Positions 51,964 through 59,852 of a stretch of 64,000 bases of DNA are shown in pieces. The notes beneath the pieces were generated by a model that saw only the letters and a program-made list of their open reading frames with translations, ran no database searches and had not been told where the DNA came from. This DNA comes from JAODBJ01 sp963782465 (lineage in GTDB: Bacteria; Actinomycetota; Acidimicrobiia; IMCC26256; PALSA-610). The stretch is taken from the NCBI GenBank assembly GCA_963782465.1, contig CAWAJR010000005.1, positions 248,001 to 312,000 of the forward strand. The letters are read 5' to 3'. A program made the position numbers and the translations under genes. The stretch's first letter is position 1. Every line of letters starts with the position of its first letter.

Positions 51964-53148
51964 ATGGACCGCGTCTGGCGCCACCCGTCGGAGCTCCCGC
52001 CGGTCGAACGGCCGCGCCGGCGCCGGCCTCGAGGCCCCGCGAGGCAGCACGGGCCTTGGTGGATGCTCGCCGCGTCCGCGGGGGCGGGCGCCATCGTGAC
52101 GGTGGCCCTGCTCGCCGCATTCGGGGTGTTCGACGACGCGAGCCCCAACGCGACCGTCGCCCGCGAACAACGGGTCCGGGTCGAGGACCAGGCGGTGGCG
52201 ACCCTGGCGGCCGAGATCGCTCCCAGCATCGTCACCGTGGCGGCGATCACGCCGGAGGGCGCCCGCCGCGGTTCGGGGGTGTGCGTCCGCCACGCCGGCG
52301 ACATCCTCACCAGCGACCGCCTCGTTCGAGGGGCCACGAAAGTGCTCGTCACCACCCATGACGGCACGACCAGGCCGGCAACGGTCCGGGGCCACGACCC
52401 CGACACAGATCTCGCGCTCTTGCACGTCGGAACCGGCCTGCAGGCCGCCCCGATCTCCGAGAGCAGCGTGCAGCCCGGCGACACCGTGCTCGCCGTCGGC
52501 GGCGGGAACACCAACGACAACCAGCCCTGGATCGGCGACGGCATCGTGTCGAGTGTCGACGGGAGCGTGACCGAAGCGGGCGGGCCGGCAATGGACGGCC
52601 TCATCGCGACCAACGCATCGCCGGGTGAGCACGGCCTCGGCGGCGCGTTGCTCGACCGGAAAGGCAACGTCGCCGGCATCCTCGTCGCGCCCGTCGCGGG
52701 CGACACCTCGACCTACGCAGTGCCGATCGCCCTCGCCGCCAAAGTCGCGAGCCAGCTCGACACGGCCGGTGTCGCGACCCACGGATGGCTCGGCGTACAC
52801 GGTGTCGACGTGTTCGGCGTCCCGGTCGTCACGTCGATGGCCGCCGACTCCCCCGCCGCGCACGGCGGGATGCGGATCGGCGACGTCGTCGTCGCGATCG
52901 ACGGCAAACAGGTCACGACGATGGGCGACGTCGTCGCGGCGATTCGCTGGTACCCGCCGAGCACCTCGGTGGTCGTGAAGGTGCAACGCGGCAGCATCCT
53001 CCTCAACATGCACGTCGTGCTCGGCGCGACCGGCGGTGCCGGCGCCGAAACCGACGGGACCACCGCCGGCACCGCCGCCGGCCCGGTGGGTGGCACCGGC
53101 GGCGGCCGGACGAGCACGGTTGCGGCCGCCTCGGTCGGCGCCAGCTGA
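51964..53148 (+). CDS. HtrA-like trypsin-fold/PDZ membrane protein lacking catalytic His and Ser
   Basis: About 394 residues from the in-frame ATG 51964. The ATG at 51887 gives MSGGPAGDEHDDLDDD if the G5 run at 51892 is really G6; a -10 box favours that. One helix (WWMLAASAGAGAIVTVALLA), then a chymotrypsin-fold domain and a C-terminal PDZ domain (VVTSMAADSPAAHGGMRIGDV). The usual His segment T-N-H-V reads TSDRLVRG and the GNSGGP nucleophile region reads GEHGLGGALLD. Asp (DPDTDLALLHV) remains. Probably a signalling or binding pseudoprotease on the outer face of the membrane. Confidence 0.75.
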   Translation: MDRVWRHPSELPPVERPRRRRPRGPARQHGPWWMLAASAGAGAIVTVALLAAFGVFDDASPNATVAREQRVRVEDQAVATLAAEIAPSIVTVAAITPEGARRGSGVCVRHAGDILTSDRLVRGATKVLVTTHDGTTRPATVRGHDPDTDLALLHVGTGLQAAPISESSVQPGDTVLAVGGGNTNDNQPWIGDGIVSSVDGSVTEAGGPAMDGLIATNASPGEHGLGGALLDRKGNVAGILVAPVAGDTSTYAVPIALAAKVASQLDTAGVATHGWLGVHGVDVFGVPVVTSMAADSPAAHGGMRIGDVVVAIDGKQVTTMGDVVAAIRWYPPSTSVVVKVQRGSILLNMHVVLGATGGAGAETDGTTAGTAAGPVGGTGGGRTSTVAAASVGAS

Positions 53149-53165
53149 GTGCGCGACCATGGGGT

Positions 53166-54215
53166 ATGGCCAACGAACCCCTGGAAGACGTCGATCGCGA
53201 ACTGCTGAACGCGGTCCAGTGGGATTTCCCGCTCGAGGCACGCCCCTTCGCCGCCCTCGGTGAACGCCTCGGCATCTCCGAACCGGAGGTGCGCGAACGG
53301 GTCCAGCGAGTGAAGGACACCGGCGTGTTGCGCCAGCTCTCGGCGATCTTCGACACCCGCGCGCTCGGTTTCTCGTCGGCGCTGGTCGCCGCCAAGATCG
53401 ATCCCGGCCGCATCGACGCCGCTGCGGCCTTGATCAGCGAGCACCCCGGCGTCAGCCACAACTACAAGCGCAATCACGCGTACAACCTCTGGTACACGAT
53501 CGCGGTCCCGCCCGGCGAGGATCTCGACGCGCACCTCGACGTCCTGCACCGCGAGTCGGGCTCGCTCGTCACCCGCAAGCTGCCCACGCTGAAGCTCTAC
53601 AAGATCGGCGTGAAGCTCGACATGACCGGCAAGACCGCGCCGGGCGCGAAAACCGAAGTCCTCGAGCACGAACGGCCCGAGCGCAAGGCCGAGATGCCCG
53701 CGCCCGACTTGTCCGACCTCGAGTTGAACACGATCCGCGTCGTGCAAGAAGACCTCGCGAACGTCGAGCACCCATTCGCCGCGTACGGCGAGCAACTCGG
53801 TATCGGTGAAGACGAGGTGCTCGACCTTCTGCGTTCGTTCAAGGACCGCAAGCTGATGCGCCGCTTCGCGGCCGTGATGAACCATCGCAGCGCGGGCTTC
53901 AAGGCGAACGCGATGGGCGTGTGGGCCGTCCCCGACGACCGGCTCGACGAGATCGGTCCCCGTATGGCCGGGTTCTCCGCCGTGAGCCACTGCTACCGGA
54001 GACCGACCTACGAAGACTGGCCGTATTCAGTGTTCACCATGGTGCACGGCCGCAACGCCTCGGACTGCGAGCAGACGATCGAGGCGATCCGCGCCGACAC
54101 CGGGATCGACGACTACTGCCTCCTGTGGTCGGTGAAGGAGTACAAGAAGGTGCGGTTGCGCTACTACACGCCCGCGTGGGGCGAGTGGCAAGCGCAGCAC
54201 CTCAGCGCCGCGTAG
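53166..54215 (+). CDS. Fused siroheme-decarboxylase-like Lrp/AsnC protein (AhbA-AhbB/NirDL type)
   Basis: 349 residues made of two AsnC/Lrp-like modules. N-terminal half has DVDRELLNAVQWDFPLEARP (helix-turn-helix opening) and the diagnostic HNYKRNHAYNLWYTIAVP. C-terminal half repeats it: LNTIRVVQEDLANVEHPF and SHCYRRPTYEDWPYSVFTMVHG. These two His motifs are the conserved tetrapyrrole-binding sites of siroheme decarboxylases, which make 12,18-didecarboxysiroheme for alternative heme or heme d1 synthesis. A one-chain fusion with no other heme gene in the window is noteworthy. It could instead be a plain regulator. Confidence 0.8.
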   Translation: MANEPLEDVDRELLNAVQWDFPLEARPFAALGERLGISEPEVRERVQRVKDTGVLRQLSAIFDTRALGFSSALVAAKIDPGRIDAAAALISEHPGVSHNYKRNHAYNLWYTIAVPPGEDLDAHLDVLHRESGSLVTRKLPTLKLYKIGVKLDMTGKTAPGAKTEVLEHERPERKAEMPAPDLSDLELNTIRVVQEDLANVEHPFAAYGEQLGIGEDEVLDLLRSFKDRKLMRRFAAVMNHRSAGFKANAMGVWAVPDDRLDEIGPRMAGFSAVSHCYRRPTYEDWPYSVFTMVHGRNASDCEQTIEAIRADTGIDDYCLLWSVKEYKKVRLRYYTPAWGEWQAQHLSAA

Positions 54216-54224
54216 CGGCCGGCC

Positions 54225-55249
54225 TCAGGCGCGGCGGCGCGCCCGTCGACGGTGGGTCGCCCACCACGTGGTCGCGGTCACGCCGGTGAGGGCCGCGCCC
54301 GCGGCGGCGATCATCCACGGCACTGCGTTCGACTCGACCGGGGATGCCAGCAGGATCGCTTCCTCGTTGGTGTGACGCGGTTGCCAGCCCGCGGCCTTGA
54401 TGCGATCGTTCGCGACGACCCACGGGTGCACGAGGTACGGCAGGACGCTGGGCGGGGCGTCGGCCAGGCCCGTCGACCACAACACCGAGAGGGTGCGCCG
54501 CGCGACCTCGTACGGCACGCCCGGGAGCCGCCGCCGGGCCACGATCGCCATCGCGTCCTCGTGCGACAGCCAACCGTCGCAGGCGACGTTGTACGCGCCC
54601 GGCAATGCTGTTCCCGCGGCGAGCGCCAGCGCGGCGGCCGCATCATCGACGTGCACCACTTGCACGGGCGGCGCGGCTCCCCGCACCGTGATCGGGGGAT
54701 GACCGACGATCGCGTTCGCGAACAGCGTGGCCGCGCCGGCGCCACCACCGGCGCGATCCGCAGGCGGGACACGACACGGTTCTCGCGTTGCTGTTCCCAC
54801 TCCGCGAGCATCCGTTCGCATTCCGCGTCGAGCGCGGCGGGGACGTAGCCGGGGTTGGGTCGGAGCGGCGCGTCTTCCGACAGCGGCACCGGGTTGTTCG
54901 GCCACGCGCCGTACACCGCGGCACTGGACGCCCGCACAACCTTGCGAACCCCCACCGCGGTCGCGGCGTCGAGGACCCGCCGGAGGCCTTCGACGTTCAC
55001 CCGGGTCATGAGCGTCGTGTCGGGGATGCTCCCCACGATCGCGGCGAGGTGCACGACCGTGTCGACGCCATCGAGCAACGGGCGGAGGTCGGCACCGCTG
55101 ATATCGACCCGGTGGAAGCGCAGACGGCTGGCCTGCCGGGCCGGGTCACGGACGTCGAGGCCGACGATCCGGTCATATCCCGCGCCGTCGAGCAACGGCA
55201 ACAGCCGCTGGCCGAGCAACCCGGATGCGCCGGTCACCGCGATGTTCAC
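54225..55249 (-). CDS. Membrane-anchored NAD-dependent epimerase/dehydratase (apparent frameshift near 54742)
   Basis: Extended SDR of ~340 residues after joining. N-terminal Rossmann NIAVTGASGLLGQRLLPLL, acidic end of strand 2 (GLDVRD), DTVVHLAAIVG and VYGAWPNNPVPLSEDAP. The catalytic Tyr-x3-Lys is not canonical here. At 54742 the frame shifts by one base into GAGAATLFANAIVGHPPITVRG, VHVDDAAAALALA and YNVACDGWLSHEDAM, the usual second half. The last ~30 residues form one helix (MIAAAGAALTGVTATTWWA) with a basic tail, so it is probably membrane-tethered. Divergent from the DUF2342 gene by 18 nt. Sugar or steroid substrate unknown. Confidence 0.75.
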
Positions 55250-55255
55250 GCTTCA

Positions 55256-55261
55256 TAGACT
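55256..55261 (+). promoter_or_regulatory. -10 box of the DUF2342 gene
   Basis: TAGACT lies 6 nt before the GTG at 55268. Confidence 0.4.
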
Positions 55262-55267
55262 GTCGCG

Positions 55268-56464
55268 GTGGGCGACGATCCCCAAATGGGACCAGGCCCG
55301 TTCCCTTTCGGTTTCGACCCGGCGCAACTCATGCGCATGCTCCAATCCGAGGGACCGGTCAACTGGGAGGTAGCGCGGCAGATCGCCGGCGTCATGGCCG
55401 TCGTCGACGCCGAGACGGGTGAACCGCGCGAGGAGCCACCCGTCGACACCGCAACCGCCGCCGCGTTCGACGCGGTCGTGCGTGCCGCGCAGGTCGCCGT
55501 CGCCGACGCGACCGGCCTCGGCGCGACGAGCACGATTCGCGTCACCTGCGTCGACCGTCGCACCTGGGCCGAAGGCACGCTCGACAACCTGCGCCCCGTC
55601 CTCGAAGCACTTGCCGGCCCCTTGCAGCAACCACTCGCGTCGATCGAAGACGAAGAAGACGTCGAAGCCGCGATGGGCGCCGACCCGATGGCGGGACTCG
55701 CGACGGTCATGATGCCGATCCTGCTCGGCGTGTGGGCCGGGTCGATGATCGGCTATCTCGCCCAGCACGCGCTCGGCCAGTACGACCTGCCGCTGCCCTT
55801 GCTCGGTGCGCCCCGGCTGACGTTCGTCGCCGGCAACGTCGACGAGTTCTCGAACGGCTGGTCGTTACCGATCGACGACCTCCGTTACGCGCTCGCGCTG
55901 CGCGAAGGGGTGCATGCCGCGCAGCGTTCCGTCCCGTGGGTGAGCGAACACCTCGCCAACCTGTCGAAGGCGTACGTCGGCGCCTACGAACTGAGCGAAG
56001 ACTTCCTGGAGAGCGCGTTCGGCGAACTCGACTTCACGAACCTCGCCGGCCTCACCGACGTGCCCGAATCGTTGGGCGACCCCACGAAACTGCTCGGCGC
56101 CATGCGCTCGGAACGGCAAGGACCGTTGCTCGAATCGCTGCAACGCTTCGTGTCGGTGCTCGAGGGCTACACCGACGTCGTCGTCGACCGGCTCGGCGAA
56201 CCGATGATCACATCATTCGGCATGATCGACGAAGCCTTGCGCCGCCATCGGGTCGAGCGCGGGCAGGCCGCCGGGTTCGTCGACCAGCTGCTCGGCCTCC
56301 AGCTCGACCGCGACCACTACGACCGCGGCGTCGCGTTCTGCCGTGGTGTGGTCGAACGGGCCGGGCTCGACGGGCTGAACCGGCTCTGGGAGAGCGTCGA
56401 GATGATCCCGACGCCGGCCGAACTCGACGCCCCCGGCCTCTGGCTCGCCCGCATCGAGTTGTAG
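55268..56464 (+). CDS. DUF2342 zincin-like protein
   Basis: 398 residues of the actinobacterial DUF2342 family (putative zinc hydrolase). The opening GPGPFPFGFDPAQLMRML and the helical core with YALALREGVHAAQRSVPWVSEHL are recognisable. At the place of the HExxH motif of related proteins this one reads REGVH, so the first metal ligand may be missing, although some subfamilies look like this. Role unknown. Its stop is followed after 36 nt by the aromatic leader peptide. Confidence 0.8.
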   Translation: MGDDPQMGPGPFPFGFDPAQLMRMLQSEGPVNWEVARQIAGVMAVVDAETGEPREEPPVDTATAAAFDAVVRAAQVAVADATGLGATSTIRVTCVDRRTWAEGTLDNLRPVLEALAGPLQQPLASIEDEEDVEAAMGADPMAGLATVMMPILLGVWAGSMIGYLAQHALGQYDLPLPLLGAPRLTFVAGNVDEFSNGWSLPIDDLRYALALREGVHAAQRSVPWVSEHLANLSKAYVGAYELSEDFLESAFGELDFTNLAGLTDVPESLGDPTKLLGAMRSERQGPLLESLQRFVSVLEGYTDVVVDRLGEPMITSFGMIDEALRRHRVERGQAAGFVDQLLGLQLDRDHYDRGVAFCRGVVERAGLDGLNRLWESVEMIPTPAELDAPGLWLARIEL

Positions 56465-56500
56465 CCGGTTCGCCGGGTTGTGAGGTACGCTGGGCTCACC

Positions 56501-56578
56501 ATGTGCCGTCGTTATTGGTTCGGTTGGTTCTTTGCGAGCGCCGGGGTGATCCCCGGGGCCGCGGCCGACCGTTCCTAA
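56501..56578 (+). CDS. Aromatic amino-acid leader peptide (25 residues)
   Basis: ATG TGC CGT CGT followed by Tyr5, Trp6, Phe7, Gly8, Trp9, Phe10, Phe11: six of seven consecutive residues are aromatic, then an Ala/Gly/Pro-rich end and TAA. The peptide ends 94 nt before the DAHP synthase start. A -10-like TACGCT lies 9 nt upstream of the ATG. Too short for general gene finders. Ribosome stalling at scarce Tyr-, Trp- or Phe-tRNA would cover the first hairpin (56541-56556), which is encoded by the later codons. Confidence 0.75.
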   Translation: MCRRYWFGWFFASAGVIPGAAADRS

Positions 56579-56626
56579 CGGCGCACGCAGGTCCCACGGA
56601 TGCCCCGGCTGCGGCCGGGGCCTTTT
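56541..56626 (+). promoter_or_regulatory. Attenuator: alternative hairpins and intrinsic terminator before DAHP synthase
   Basis: Hairpin 1 is CCGGGG-TGAT-CCCCGG (56541-56556). The terminator is GCCCCGGC-TGCG-GCCGGGGC (56602-56621) with CTTTT right after. Its left arm CCCCGGC is complementary to GCCGGGG at 56540-56546 and GCCCC to GGGGC at 56555-56559, so hairpin 1 and the terminator compete with an antiterminator. This is the layout of trp-type attenuation. Confidence 0.7.
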
Positions 56627-56672
56627 CGCGTTCCCGGCCGTTTCGGGCGTCCCGAACATACGGAGCGCAAAC

Positions 56673-57728
56673 GTGATCGTGGTGATGGGCCCCGGTGCGA
56701 CCGGGCAACACATAGAGGCCGTCGTGGCGACGCTCGGCACGATGGGCCTCGTCCCGTTCGTGTCGCGCGGTGTCGAGCGAGCCGTGATCGGTGCGGTCGG
56801 CGACGTCGACGCCGCCCTCGCGGCCGAAGGCGGCACAACCCTCGAAGCACTCCCGGGCGTCGAACAAGTGGTCCGCCTGTCGACCCCGTACAAGCTCGTC
56901 GCCGCGCACGCCGATCGGGTTCGCAGCACGGTACGGGCGGGCGACGGCACGATCGGCCCCGACTCGTTCGCGTTCGTCGCCGGTGCGTGCGCGGTCGAAA
57001 CGCCCGAGCAGCTCGCGGCGTCGTGCGAAGCGGCCGTCGCCGCCGGCGCCACCGCGCTGCGCGGCGACCTCTACAAGCACCGCACATCGCCGTACGCGTT
57101 CCAAGGCCTCGGCGCCGCCGGTGTCGAGATGGTCGCCGAGCAGCGTGCCCGCTTCGGGCTGCCGTGGGTCGCCGAGGTGATGTCGCCCGAACACCTCGAA
57201 GTGGTCGCCGACGTCGTCGACGTCGTGCGCATCGGTACCCGCAACGCACAGAACTTCGAACTGCTGAAGGAATGCGCGCGTTCGGGGAAGACGGTGATGC
57301 TCAAACGCGGCTTGTCGTCGACGGTCGAGGAATGGCTGCTCGCAGCCGAGTACATCGCGGCTTCGGGAACGCTCGACATCGTGCTGTGCGAGCGCGGTAT
57401 CCGTACCTACGAACCCGCGACCCGCAACACGCTCGATCTCTCCGTCGTGCCGCTCCTGCAGGAGAAGACACACCTCCCGGTCATCGTCGACCCGTCGCAC
57501 GGCACCGGTCACCGCTCGCTCGTCGCGCCGATGGCACTCGCCGCGGTCGTCGCCGGCGCCGACGGAGTGATGATCGACGTGCACGCGCACCCCGAATCGG
57601 CGCGCTGCGACGGCCCGCAGGCGTTGCTCCCCGCGGAACTCCAGGCGCTCGGTGAGCGAGTGCGCGAACTCGTGGCCTGGACCGGCCGTTCACCGTCGCG
57701 GCTCGATGCGGTAGCAATGCCGGCATGA
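56673..57728 (+). CDS. aroF: 3-deoxy-7-phosphoheptulonate (DAHP) synthase, type I-beta
   Basis: First enzyme of the shikimate pathway: phosphoenolpyruvate plus erythrose 4-phosphate to DAHP. 351 residues. N-terminal ferredoxin-like regulatory domain (IVVMGPGATGQHIEAVVATLG) for feedback sensing, then a TIM barrel with GACAVETPEQL, RGDLYKHRTSPYAFQGLG, VRIGTRNAQNFELLKE, MLKRGLSSTVEEW and DPSHGTGHR. Metal and phosphate ligands are intact. Start GTG 56673. The upstream leader and terminator point to regulation by charged aromatic tRNAs. Stop overlaps the next gene (ATGA). Confidence 0.93.
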   Translation: MIVVMGPGATGQHIEAVVATLGTMGLVPFVSRGVERAVIGAVGDVDAALAAEGGTTLEALPGVEQVVRLSTPYKLVAAHADRVRSTVRAGDGTIGPDSFAFVAGACAVETPEQLAASCEAAVAAGATALRGDLYKHRTSPYAFQGLGAAGVEMVAEQRARFGLPWVAEVMSPEHLEVVADVVDVVRIGTRNAQNFELLKECARSGKTVMLKRGLSSTVEEWLLAAEYIAASGTLDIVLCERGIRTYEPATRNTLDLSVVPLLQEKTHLPVIVDPSHGTGHRSLVAPMALAAVVAGADGVMIDVHAHPESARCDGPQALLPAELQALGERVRELVAWTGRSPSRLDAVAMPA

Positions 57729-58471
57729 CGAACGCCATTTCGACCATCGGGGTACTCGGCGCGGGAGTGATGGGAAGCGGGATCGCGCAGGTCGCCGCGA
57801 TCGCCGGTTTCGACACCGTGTGTTACGACATCGATGCGGGCGCGCTGCAAGCCGCGGAAGGGCACCTCACGACGGGTCGCTTCGGCCTCGACAGCGCGGT
57901 GGCGCGCCACAAACTGTCGCGCGAGGAGGCCGACGCGGCACGGGCGCGTGTCTCGTTCACCGACGAGTTCGATGCCGCCGCGGCAGCCGACCTCGTGATC
58001 GAAGCGGTCCCCGAGCGCATCGACCTGAAGGTGCGCGTGTTCCGCGATCTCGACCGCGCCGCGCCCGCGGCGACCGTGCTCGCGTCGAACACGTCGGGGT
58101 TCCCGATCGCGGCGCTCGCGGCGGCCACCGACCGCCCCGAGCGTGTCATCGGCTGGCACTGGGCCTCTCCGGCACCAGTGATGCGCCTCGCGGAGATCGT
58201 CGTCACGCGCGAAACCAGCGAGGACACGATCGCGGTCGTGCGCGACGCGGCGACGAGGTGTGGCAAGAACCCCGTCGTCGTTCGCGACACCGCGACGTCG
58301 TGGGGCTTCGTCGCCAACCGGGTGTACTTCGCGATGATCCGCGAGGCGCAGCGGGTCGTCGACGAAGGCATCGCGAGCCGCGACGACGTCGACCAGCTGA
58401 TGATGGATTGCTTCCGCTGGCCGTCCGGCCCGTTCGGGATGGTCAAGGGCGCCGGCAGCGGCTGGAGCTGA
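57725..58471 (+). CDS. 3-hydroxyacyl-CoA dehydrogenase family protein
   Basis: 248 residues. NAD-binding IGVLGAGVMGSGIAQVAAIAGFDT, LVIEAVPERIDLKVRVFRDLD, LASNTSGFPIAAL, GWHWASPAPVMRLAEIV (catalytic His and Asn region) and ATSWGFVANRVYFAMIREA. C terminus ends after FRWPSGPFGMVKGAGSGW, ~40 residues shorter than the usual 3-hydroxybutyryl-CoA dehydrogenase; some actinobacterial homologues end alike. ATG overlaps the DAHP synthase stop, so it shares that attenuated transcript. A metabolic link to the shikimate pathway is not evident. Confidence 0.85.
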   Translation: MTNAISTIGVLGAGVMGSGIAQVAAIAGFDTVCYDIDAGALQAAEGHLTTGRFGLDSAVARHKLSREEADAARARVSFTDEFDAAAAADLVIEAVPERIDLKVRVFRDLDRAAPAATVLASNTSGFPIAALAAATDRPERVIGWHWASPAPVMRLAEIVVTRETSEDTIAVVRDAATRCGKNPVVVRDTATSWGFVANRVYFAMIREAQRVVDEGIASRDDVDQLMMDCFRWPSGPFGMVKGAGSGWS

Positions 58472-58487
58472 CCCGGGTTGCAACGCC

Positions 58488-58535
58488 GGGTTGTGTCGTT
58501 TGTACCCCCGGGCGGGGGTACAAACGACACAACCC
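58488..58535. terminator. Perfect 22-bp hairpin terminator
   Basis: Arms are exact complements of 22 nt starting GGGTTGTG, with a 4-nt loop. It lies 16 nt after the dehydrogenase stop and just before the convergent Eis-like stop at 58542, so it probably works in both directions. Stem base matches the hairpin at 22660-22711. Confidence 0.75.
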
Positions 58536-58541
58536 CGCGGT

Positions 58542-59756
58542 TCAGAAGCCGGTGGTCATGGCGGGTGCGGGGCGGGTGACGAACATGCGGTCGGCACGTT
58601 GGACGGCGCCGGTCGTCACCTCGTCGACGAGGCCGGCGCCGGCAAGCTCCGAGAACGACGTCCCGCCGAGGTACGCGGCACTGAGCTGCGACGTGCCGAG
58701 CACGAGGTCGGCCGACGCGGTCGTTTCGCGACAGGTCGCGCCATCGGGCCCGCCCTGCAGTTCGACCGTCACGACCGTGCCCTCCGGGCGGTGCACTTCG
58801 AGCACGAGACGATCTGCGGCGGTGTACGTGCGAGCAGCGAGCGCCGCCGCCTCGTCGAGCACGCACAGCCACAACCCGTCGTTCAGGTAGTCGGGGCGCG
58901 CCCGGCGCGAATCGGCGAGCATGAGGCGCAACGGCTCGTCGATCGGCAGGTTGAACGCCGAGATCGTGTGCACGAGATCGACGCCGACGAGGAACTGCCA
59001 GAGCGATCGGCGCGCGGGCGCGTTCGTCGTCTGCAGATCGATCACCGTCAGGCGCTTCTTCGAGAGCCCGTCGCCCCAGTCGCCCTTGATGCCGTACATC
59101 GCGTAACCGTCGACGACCCGGTCGCGGTCTTCGTGCACGACCCGGAAGGTCGGCGCGAACTCGTCGGCGAGCCAGTGCAACACCTCGGGCCACCAGAAGT
59201 CGGGGCGGCCCACCATGCCATGACGGGCGCGGCGGGCGACGTCGTAGACCGGCGGGAACAACTTCAACGACTCGTCGTCGTCGACGAAGCGCACCCGCCC
59301 GTCGTCGGCGGGGCCCGGAAGGAACTTCGCGTGCGCCCGTTCGAGCGATAACCCCAGCCGCCAGGTGGCGATGCCGTAGCCGAAGCGCCCGTAGATCGAG
59401 CTCTCCGACGCGGTGAGCGCGGCCAGCGGTTCGCCGTGCTCGCGCGCGTCGGCGTGCAGCGCGTCGATCATTCCGCGGAGCACACCGCGCCGGCGATGGG
59501 TCGCGAGCACCGACACCCACGAAACGGCCGCGGTCGGGACCAACGCACCACCGGGCACCGTCAGCTCGAACGAATAGTTGCGGCTCGCGCCGACGATCGC
59601 GCCGTCTTCGAACGCGGCGCGCGTACGGTCGAGTTCGGCCCGCGCCCAGCTTTCCGGTGCGTCGGGCTTGCGCGGTTCCTGGGCGAACCCGACCCTGTCC
59701 ATCTCGAGCAGGTCCGGGTATTCGTCGACGGTGACGGCGCGATACGAAATGGCCAT
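58542..59756 (-). CDS. Eis-like GNAT N-acetyltransferase
   Basis: 404 residues of the Eis family: N-terminal GNAT core with acetyl-CoA motif VSVLATHRRRGVLRGMIDA, SESSIYGRFGYGIATW, a second GNAT-like unit and a sterol-carrier-like C-terminal domain (VVTVELQGGPDGATCRETTASADLVLGTSQLSAAYLGG split over several strands). Ends with the conserved C-terminal Phe whose carboxylate acts in catalysis in this family. Acetylates amines, in some members aminoglycosides or proteins; the substrate here is unknown. Single gene with a terminator shared with its convergent neighbour. Confidence 0.9.
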   Translation of the reverse strand: MAISYRAVTVDEYPDLLEMDRVGFAQEPRKPDAPESWARAELDRTRAAFEDGAIVGASRNYSFELTVPGGALVPTAAVSWVSVLATHRRRGVLRGMIDALHADAREHGEPLAALTASESSIYGRFGYGIATWRLGLSLERAHAKFLPGPADDGRVRFVDDDESLKLFPPVYDVARRARHGMVGRPDFWWPEVLHWLADEFAPTFRVVHEDRDRVVDGYAMYGIKGDWGDGLSKKRLTVIDLQTTNAPARRSLWQFLVGVDLVHTISAFNLPIDEPLRLMLADSRRARPDYLNDGLWLCVLDEAAALAARTYTAADRLVLEVHRPEGTVVTVELQGGPDGATCRETTASADLVLGTSQLSAAYLGGTSFSELAGAGLVDEVTTGAVQRADRMFVTRPAPAMTTGF

Positions 59757-59852
59757 CCGCCCGTTCTAGCGTTCCGTGCCCCGTCGCCGCCCGTGGATTA
59801 CGAGCGCGCCGCGAACGCACGCGGTCACCCGCGGTGTGGTGAACTCCGGCCC

